Shown in pieces: positions 58,100 through 64,000 of a stretch of 64,000 nucleotides of DNA. Below the pieces are notes generated by a model. The model saw only the letters and a list, made by a program, of their open reading frames with translations. It searched no databases and had not been told where the DNA came from. The translations under genes and the position numbers were made by a program. Within the stretch, counting starts at the first letter, position 1; each line of letters starts with the position of its first letter. Source of the DNA: Theropithecus gelada (lineage: Eukaryota > Chordata > Mammalia > Primates > Cercopithecidae); contig NC_037670.1 in assembly GCF_003255815.1 (NCBI RefSeq), positions 67,053,064 to 67,117,063 of the forward strand, in the 5' to 3' direction.

Positions 58100-59805
58100 C
58101 TGAATTTGCAGCTCCCTTGATAATCTATGTGTTTCAAGTGCGATGGGTATTTGATTTGACCTGGAGCTCAGTTCAGCAGAGGTGAGGGACCCGCTCACAG
58201 GATATTACTGAAATAAGGGTAGCTACTGGAGACGTGTCAACTGCCTAAGGCCATGACTTAAATTGGGGCAAACAAAAGCCTGGCTGGGAATCTTAAAACA
58301 AATCTTGGAAACCAGATGACCACTGGAAACTTTGACAAGTGCAACATATTCTTAGTTATCTAGGCTACGTGTATGACCGGGGAAATCCTGGGAAAGGAAA
58401 AGGCACCACCTCTGGCTGACCTTGAGGCTCTATAACAACAGGAAGTGACAGCTAATGCTGTCTTGGAAAATGCCTGAAGTCTGAAGGCCTTTGCACACAG
58501 ACCCCCTTGGCAAAGTTTAGAAAAAACATAGGCAAAGCATTTAAGGAAATAGGACCAATCATCGACCGAGCACTAAATCATATTAACCCCAGTGTGACTC
58601 CTAGAAAGCTAGTCTTATTTTTTTTTAAGAAATTTAAAAATAAAAGATAGTGAAAAACTCAGTGGTCCCACACTGCAAGAAATATAGAGTCTATGAAATT
58701 AGTCCAGGAAAGTCACTAAACAAATAGGTAGCAACAAGAAAAACAACTAAACTAAACAACTAAACTAAAAGCAGCTACAAAAAACCAACCACGAAGGAGT
58801 GGAAAAATCGGAGACACAATCTTTAAGTTGTTATAACACAATTGTTAAATTGCTGTCACATCCAAAATTCCCAGTCTTCATAACATATATGAGACATGCA
58901 AAAAAAACAGGGAAGTATTCTAACTACGTGGAAAAATATTACAAACAGAAAATATCCCCAAGGGCACCTACAATTAAGACTTAGTGTACAAAGACTTAAA
59001 GTAAGCTATTATAAATATTTCCAAATAACTAAAAGAAATCATACTTAAAGAAATAAGGTAAAATACGAAAGTAATGCCTCACCAAATAGAGGCATTACTT
59101 TACATCAACAAAGAGACCGAAATTATAACATGGAACTAAATAGAAATTCTGTAGCTAAAAAGTGCAATATCTCAAATATAAAATTCACTATAGAGGTTCA
59201 ACAGCAAAACAGAGCAGGCAGAAGAAGAAACAGCAAACTTGAAGAAAAGTCCAATGAGGTTTTCCAGACTGAGGAGCAGAAAGAAAAAGAATGAAGAAAA
59301 ATAAACAGATCCTAAGAGGCGCGCAGGACACCAGCAAGCATACAAACATATGAATAATGAAGGTTCCAGAAAAAGAAAAGAGAAAGGATAAACACTTGAA
59401 GAAATAATGGTTGAAATCTTCCCAAATTTTATGAAAAATATTAATCTACATATTCAAGGAGCTTAACAAGCTACAAGTAAAATAAACTCAGAGAGACCTA
59501 TGCCTATTCATACCATAGTCATACTGACAAAATTGACCGAAGACCCAGAAAGAATCTTGAAAGCAGCAAGAGAGGAGAGAACAGCCATGGACAAAGGATT
59601 TCAATCAGACAGCCAATTCTCATAGAAGCCATGGAGTTCAGAAGACAATGGATGACATCTTCCAAGTGTTGTAATAAAAAGACTATCAACTAGGAATTCT
59701 ACATCCAGATAAACTGTCTTTTAAAAATGAAGACATTAAGCCATTTCCAGATAAACAAAAAAATGAGAGAATGTGTTACTATCACATACTAAATAGTAGC
59801 CTTTA
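58100..59805 (+). mobile_element. Old L1M 5' region and ORF1
   Basis: 59160-59760 follows L1M ORF1 in order ('ataaaattcactatagaggttcaacagc', 'gaaataatggttgaaatcttcccaaatttt', 'ttgaaagcagcaagagagg'). 58100-59150 looks like its leader and ORF1 start. Includes a perfect 12 bp inverted repeat at 59069-59080/59089-59100. Frames are destroyed. Confidence 0.65.
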
Positions 59806-60077
59806 TGTAATCCCAGCACTTTGGGAGGCCGAGACGGGCGGATCGCAAGGTCAGGAGATCGAGACCATCCTGGCTAACACGGTGAAACCCCGTCTCTACT
59901 AAAAAATACAAAAAAATAGCCGGGCGAGGTGGCGGGCGCCTGTAGTCCCAGCTACTCGGGAGGCTGAGGCAGGAGAATGGCGTAAACCCGGGAGGCGGAG
60001 CTTGCAGTGAGCTGAGATCCGGCCACTGCACTCCAGCCTGGGCGACAGAGCGAGACTCCGTCTCAAAAAAAAAAAAA
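59806..60077 (+). mobile_element. AluY (cercopithecid AluYR-like), slightly 5'-truncated
   Basis: Starts at 'tgtaatcccagcactttgg', missing the first 25 or so bases. Otherwise close to consensus, with 'gatccggccactgc' and 'gggcgaggtggcgggcgcc'. A 15 bp duplication 'aaatagtagccttta' sits at 59791-59805 and 60078-60092. Confidence 0.95.
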
Positions 60078-60092
60078 AAATAGTAGCCTTTA

Positions 60093-60650
60093 AGCTAAAA
60101 TGAAAGAAGTCTGAAAAATAGTTCAAATACACACATAAAAATTATGAGCACTGTTAACGATAAGTACACAGTTATTATGAAAGACAGCATAAGCATATTT
60201 TTGTTTATAACTCTTCTCCTTTTTTAAAAGACAAAAGCATAAGGCAGTATTATAAAACTGTGTTGAAGACTTTATTAAGACGTCATTCATGAGAATAATA
60301 GCACAAAGCACAAGAGATGAGACAGACATATATTGAAGCAAACTTTCTGAATACCCTTGTAATTATTATTAACTTAAGTTACTAACCAAATTATATTGAG
60401 TCTAATTATAATTCCAAAAGTGACCACAAAGAAAATAACTCAAAAACTACAATAAAAGAAGCAACAAGGAAATTTAAAATGTACATTAGAAAATATTTAG
60501 CACAAAGGAAGGTAAGAATCAAGGAATAAAGGAACAAAAAAGACATGGAATATAAAAAACAAAGACCAAATGGCAAAATTAAATTCTACCTTATCAGTAA
60601 TATCACTCAGTGTTAATAAATTAAACATTCTAAACAAAATAAAGAAATTT
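60093..60650 (+). mobile_element. Old L1M inter-ORF spacer
   Basis: Resumption of the L1M between ORF1 and ORF2 ('aaaataactcaaaaactacaataaaagaagcaacaagg', 'ggaacaaaaaagacatgg'). Comparable to 28540-29045 of the other L1M. Confidence 0.65.
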
Positions 60651-60657
60651 GCAGTAT

Positions 60658-60961
60658 TTTTTTTTTAATTTTTATTTTTTGAGATGGAATCTAGCTCTGT
60701 CGCCCAGGCTGGAGTGCAGTGGCACCATCTCGGCTCACTGCAAGCTCTGCCTTTCAGGTTCACGCCATTCTCCTGCCTCAGCCTCCCAAGTAGTTGGGAC
60801 TACAGGCGCCCACCACCATGCCTGGCTAATTTTTTGTATTTTTAGTAAAGATGGGGTTTCACTGTGTTAGCCAGGATGGTCTTGATCTCCTGACCTCGTG
60901 ATCCACCCACCTTAGCCTCCCAAAGTGCTGGGATTACGGGCATGAGCCACCATGCCCGGCC
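60658..60961 (-). mobile_element. AluY, antisense
   Basis: Full-length antisense Alu ending 'ggcc' at 60961. Short target duplication 'gcagtat' at 60651-60657 and 60963-60969. It lacks the 'ccgg' variant of the other young copies. Confidence 0.92.
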
Positions 60962-60969
60962 AGCAGTAT

Positions 60970-61588
60970 AGATTTTTAAAAGGCTCTTAATATATGCTAT
61001 CTAAAAGAAAAATACTTTAAAGACACGAGTAGGTTAAAAATAAAAGAATGGAAAAAGATGAGCCATATTAGCAACAGCCAAAAGAAAGCTAGAGTGACTT
61101 TACCAATAAATTTCAAGACAAACGTTCTCACTAGAGACAAAGAAGGTCATTTATGTGCTAAACATGTCAATCCATCAGAAGATACAATCATTATAAACAT
61201 ACATACCCCTGAAAACTGAATACTCAGGTGCATGAAGCAAAACTGACAGGAATGAAGGGAAAAACAAACAATTCAACAATAATAGTGCATTTTCAGCACC
61301 CCACTTTCAATAATGGATAGAATACTAGTCAGATGATCCAGGAGACTCGAAACAACACTATCAACCTGATAGGCATATGCAGAATATACCACAGAACAAG
61401 AGAATACACATTCTTCTTACATGCTCATGAAATATTCTCCAGGATAGATCATATGCTCCGCCATGAAACACGTCTAAGTAAATTTAAACGGACTTGAATC
61501 ACAGGAAGCATGTTTTCCAACCACAATGGAATTAAGTTAAAAAATAAATAATGGAAGGAAATTTGAGAAATTTACATATGAGTGGAAA
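60970..61588 (+). mobile_element. Old L1M ORF2 endonuclease region
   Basis: Follows the L1 endonuclease coding sequence ('caagacaaacgttctcactagagac', 'cagatgatccaggagactcg', 'acatgctcatgaaatattctcc'). Decayed. It is broken by the EEF1A1 retrocopy at 61602. Confidence 0.7.
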
Positions 61589-61601
61589 TGCAATAGCATA
61601 T
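61589..61601. repeat. Retrocopy target-site duplication, left
   Basis: 'tgcaatagcatat' matches 63360-63372 with one mismatch. Confidence 0.85.
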
Positions 61602-63359
61602 GTATATTTTTTTCCTCATTAAAGTTTTTTAATGGGTCTCAAAATTCTGTGACAAATTTTTGGTCAAGTTGTTTCCATTAAAAAGTACTGATTTTAAAAA
61701 CTAATAACTTACAACTGCCACACGCAAAAAAGAAAACCAAAGTGGTCCACAAAACATTCTCCTTTCCTTCTGAAGATTTTACGATGCATTGTTATCATTA
61801 ACCAGTCTTTTACTACTAAACTTAAATGGCCAATTGAAACAAACAGTTCTGAGATCTTTCTTCCACCACTGATTAAGAGTGGGGTGGAAGGTTTTAGGGA
61901 TAATATTCATTTAGGCTTCTGAGCCTTCTGGGCAGACTTAGTGACCTTGCCAGCTCCAGCAGCCTTCTTGTCCACTGCTTTGATGACACCCACCGCAACT
62001 GTCTGTCTCATATCACGAACAGCAAAGTGACCCAAAGGTGGATAGTCTGAGAAGTTCTCAACACACGTGGGCTTCCCAGGAACCTTATCAACAATGGCAG
62101 CATCACCAGACTTCAAGAATTTAGGGCCATCTTCCAGCTTTTTACCAGATGGCAATCAATCTTTTCCTTCAGCTCAGCAAACTTGCATGCAATGTGAGCT
62201 GTGTGGCAATCCAATACAGGGGCATAGCCAGCACTTATTTGGCCTGGATGGTTCAGGATAATCACCTGAGCAGTGAAGTCAGCTGCTTCCATTGGTGGGG
62301 TTTTTTGCTGTCACCAGCCACATTGCCACGATGAACATTCTTGACAGACACATTCTTGACATTGAAGCCCACACTGACCCCAGGAAGAGCTTCACTCAAA
62401 GCTTCATGGTGCATTTCGACAGATTTTGCTTCAGTTGTAATGTTGACTGGAGCAAAGGTGACCACCGTACCGGGTTTGAGAGCACCAGTCTCCACTCGGC
62501 CAACAGGAAGAGTACCAATACCACCAATTTTGTAGACATCCTGGAGAGGCAGGCAAAAGGGCTTGTCAGTTGGACGAGTTGGTGGTAGGATGCAGTCCAG
62601 AGCCTCAAGCAGCGTGGTTCCACTGGCATTGCTATCCTTACGGGTGACCTTCCATCCCTTGAACTCAGGCGTGTTAGCATTGGGTCCAGCATGTTGTCAC
62701 CGTTCCAACCAGAAATTGGCACAAATCCTACTGTGTCGGGGTTGTAGCCAATTTTCTTAATGTAAGTGCTGACTTCCTTAACAATTTCCTCATATCTCTT
62801 CTGGCTGTGGGGTGGCTCAGTAGAATCCGTTTTGTTAACACCAACAATTAGTTGTTTCACACCCAGTGTGTAAGCCAGAAGGGCATGCTCTCGGGTCTGC
62901 CCACTCTTGGAGATACTAGCTTCAAATTCACCAACACTAGCAGCAACAATCAGGACAGCACAGTCAGCCTGAGATGTCCCTGTAATCATGTTTTTGATGA
63001 AGTCTCTGTGTCCTGGGGCACCAATGATAGTCACATAGTACTTGCTGGTCTCAAATTTCCACAAGGAGATATCAATGCTGATACCATGTTCACGCTCAGC
63101 TTTCAGTTTATCCAAGACCCAGGCATACTTGAAGGAGCCCTTTCCCATCTCAGCAGCCTCCTTCTCAAATTTTTCAATGGTTCTGTTGTTGATGCCACCG
63201 CATTTGTAGATCAAATGGTCAGTAGTGGTGGACTTGCCTGAATCTACATGTCCAATGATGACAATGTTGATATGAGTCTTTTCCTTTCCCATTTTGGCTT
63301 TTAGGGGTAGTTTTCATGACATCTGTGTTCTGGCAGCAAACCCGTTGCGAAAAAAAAGC
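61602..63359 (-). pseudogene. EEF1A1P: Processed EEF1A1 retrocopy (translation elongation factor 1-alpha 1)
   Basis: An intronless antisense copy of EEF1A1 mRNA from the 5' TOP start (about 63358) through the coding region (63292 to stop 61907-61909) and 3' UTR to a 7-base poly(A) at 61607-61613. Flanked by 'tgcaata[g/a]catat' at 61589-61601 and 63360-63372. The parent delivers aminoacyl-tRNA to the ribosome with GTP. Here the first 298-codon frame (62396-63292) keeps the P-loop GHVDSGKS, but the G3 motif reads IIGAPGH instead of DAPGH, and G4 reads NKTD. Three single-base deletions (about 62670, 62300 and 62155) shift the frame, so the total coding length is 1386 instead of 1389. Open pieces at 62262-62495 and 61907-62155 hold the later domains. 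Non-functional as an elongation factor. Confidence 0.97.
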
Positions 63360-63372
63360 TGCAATAACATAT
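63360..63372. repeat. Retrocopy target-site duplication, right
   Basis: 'tgcaataacatat', the partner of 61589-61601. Confidence 0.85.
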
Positions 63373-63520
63373 TGTCAAATCACAATGGGTCAAAAAAAAT
63401 CTCAAGGGAAATTCCAAAATATTTTGAGATTAATTAAAACAAAAACACAACATGCCAAAATTTATGGCTGCAGTGAAAGCAGTGCTTAAAAGGAAATTTA
63501 TACCTGATTTCCTTTTATTT
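63373..63520 (+). mobile_element. Old L1M ORF2 continuation
   Basis: 'gccaaaatttatggctgcagtgaaagcagtgcttaaaaggaaatttatacc' is the L1 ORF2 segment following the endonuclease, showing that the retrocopy split one L1. Confidence 0.7.
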
Positions 63521-64000
63521 TACCCATAATATATTTTTGTTCTTTCTTACTTCTCAATAAAAGAAAATTAAATAAACTTTGTGTATTTTACTGCATATCA
63601 TTAATTTTTTAAAAAGTTGAGACTATATTTCTCTGATTTAGTGCTCGTTATTCAGGGTAAGTGGCAAGGGCGAAAACTCCTTCCCCTTATATGGAGAATA
63701 ATTTAATCTTTTGTATTATATCCTTTCTGTGTAACATTAGAAATTGAGAATGTTTTCCAGTTTCTAAATTTCAATACTTATTGGTATAATACAGAATTTT
63801 GGACCACTATTAATATGTTTACATTACATATACCTTCTATTTCAAAAAATATTTTGAAAAAATGTTTTAACTCTTAATACTTTTAGTGCTTAACTTCAAT
63901 TATTATATTTTCTGTAGTATTGAATCTGCTATGCACTGCCTCGCTCATTTTTTAGGATCTCAATCCATCTTTCCTAATCTCATCTTCTAATTTTTGAATT
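63521..64000. other. Unassigned AT-rich DNA
   Basis: Nothing recognised to the window end. Confidence 0.4.

Noticed and set aside
62852..63241. 129-codon plus-strand frame
   Set aside because: Antisense shadow of the EEF1A1 coding sequence.
1..64000. Prokaryotic systems: operons, CRISPR, insertion sequences, defence islands
   Set aside because: Alus, L1s, a processed pseudogene and LTRs show this is primate nuclear DNA. No regularly spaced repeats or operon-like gene strings are present.

Overview
The window is nuclear DNA from a catarrhine primate, most likely an Old World monkey. It has an AT-rich background packed with Alu, L1, MIR, MaLR and betaretrovirus-like ERV copies. Three young Alus (46-327, 22255-22542, 59806-60077) carry the variants I know from the cercopithecid AluYR lineage: a 'ccgg' in place of 'gcgc' at two diagnostic sites and 'gggcgaggtgg' in the right arm. 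The near-intact L1 is likewise a young L1PA-type element. No host protein-coding gene is recognisable, and every long open frame belongs to a retroelement or a retrocopy. I see no tRNA, rRNA, CRISPR or prokaryotic features.

Layout. At 1-9930 an old antisense L1 is interrupted by three Alus and by a 6.4 kb HML-type (HERV-K-like) provirus on the minus strand at 2874-9261, which has a matching 6-7 bp target duplication. At 9930-16560 there are further old L1 pieces, an AluS and an older L1PA tail. From 16575 to 29545 one old sense L1M (5' UTR, ORF1, start of ORF2) is cut by six later insertions: three L1s and three Alus. From 29546 to 37740 there are antisense L1M/HAL1-like segments, an AluS, a small L1 tail and two solitary LTRs only 114 bp apart. 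From 37740 to 46541 the DNA is mostly low in recognisable repeats, with MIR, a MaLR LTR plus internal sequence, and an L1-in-L1 nest. A full-length young L1 follows at 46557-52748, with a perfect 15 bp target duplication, one nonsense codon in ORF1 and one single-base frameshift in ORF2. From 52749 to 58100 there are an AluS, microsatellites, a MIR and an antisense LTR. From 58100 to 63520 another old L1M is split by two AluYs and by a full-length EEF1A1 retrocopy on the minus strand.

How the parts relate. L1 machinery, recognisable by poly(A) tails, target duplications and 5' truncation, accounts for the Alus, the L1s and the EEF1A1 retrocopy. The nesting gives a relative clock: old L1M first, then L1PB/L1PA-type copies, AluJ and AluS, the ERV, and finally AluY and the 46.5 kb L1. 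I found no new biological system. The observations most worth checking are the two-lesion L1, the deletion-riddled HML provirus, the six-layer nest, the EEF1A1 retrocopy and an exon-like open stretch at 40037-40254. Repeat family names are by eye from memory of consensus sequences, not from a database search.
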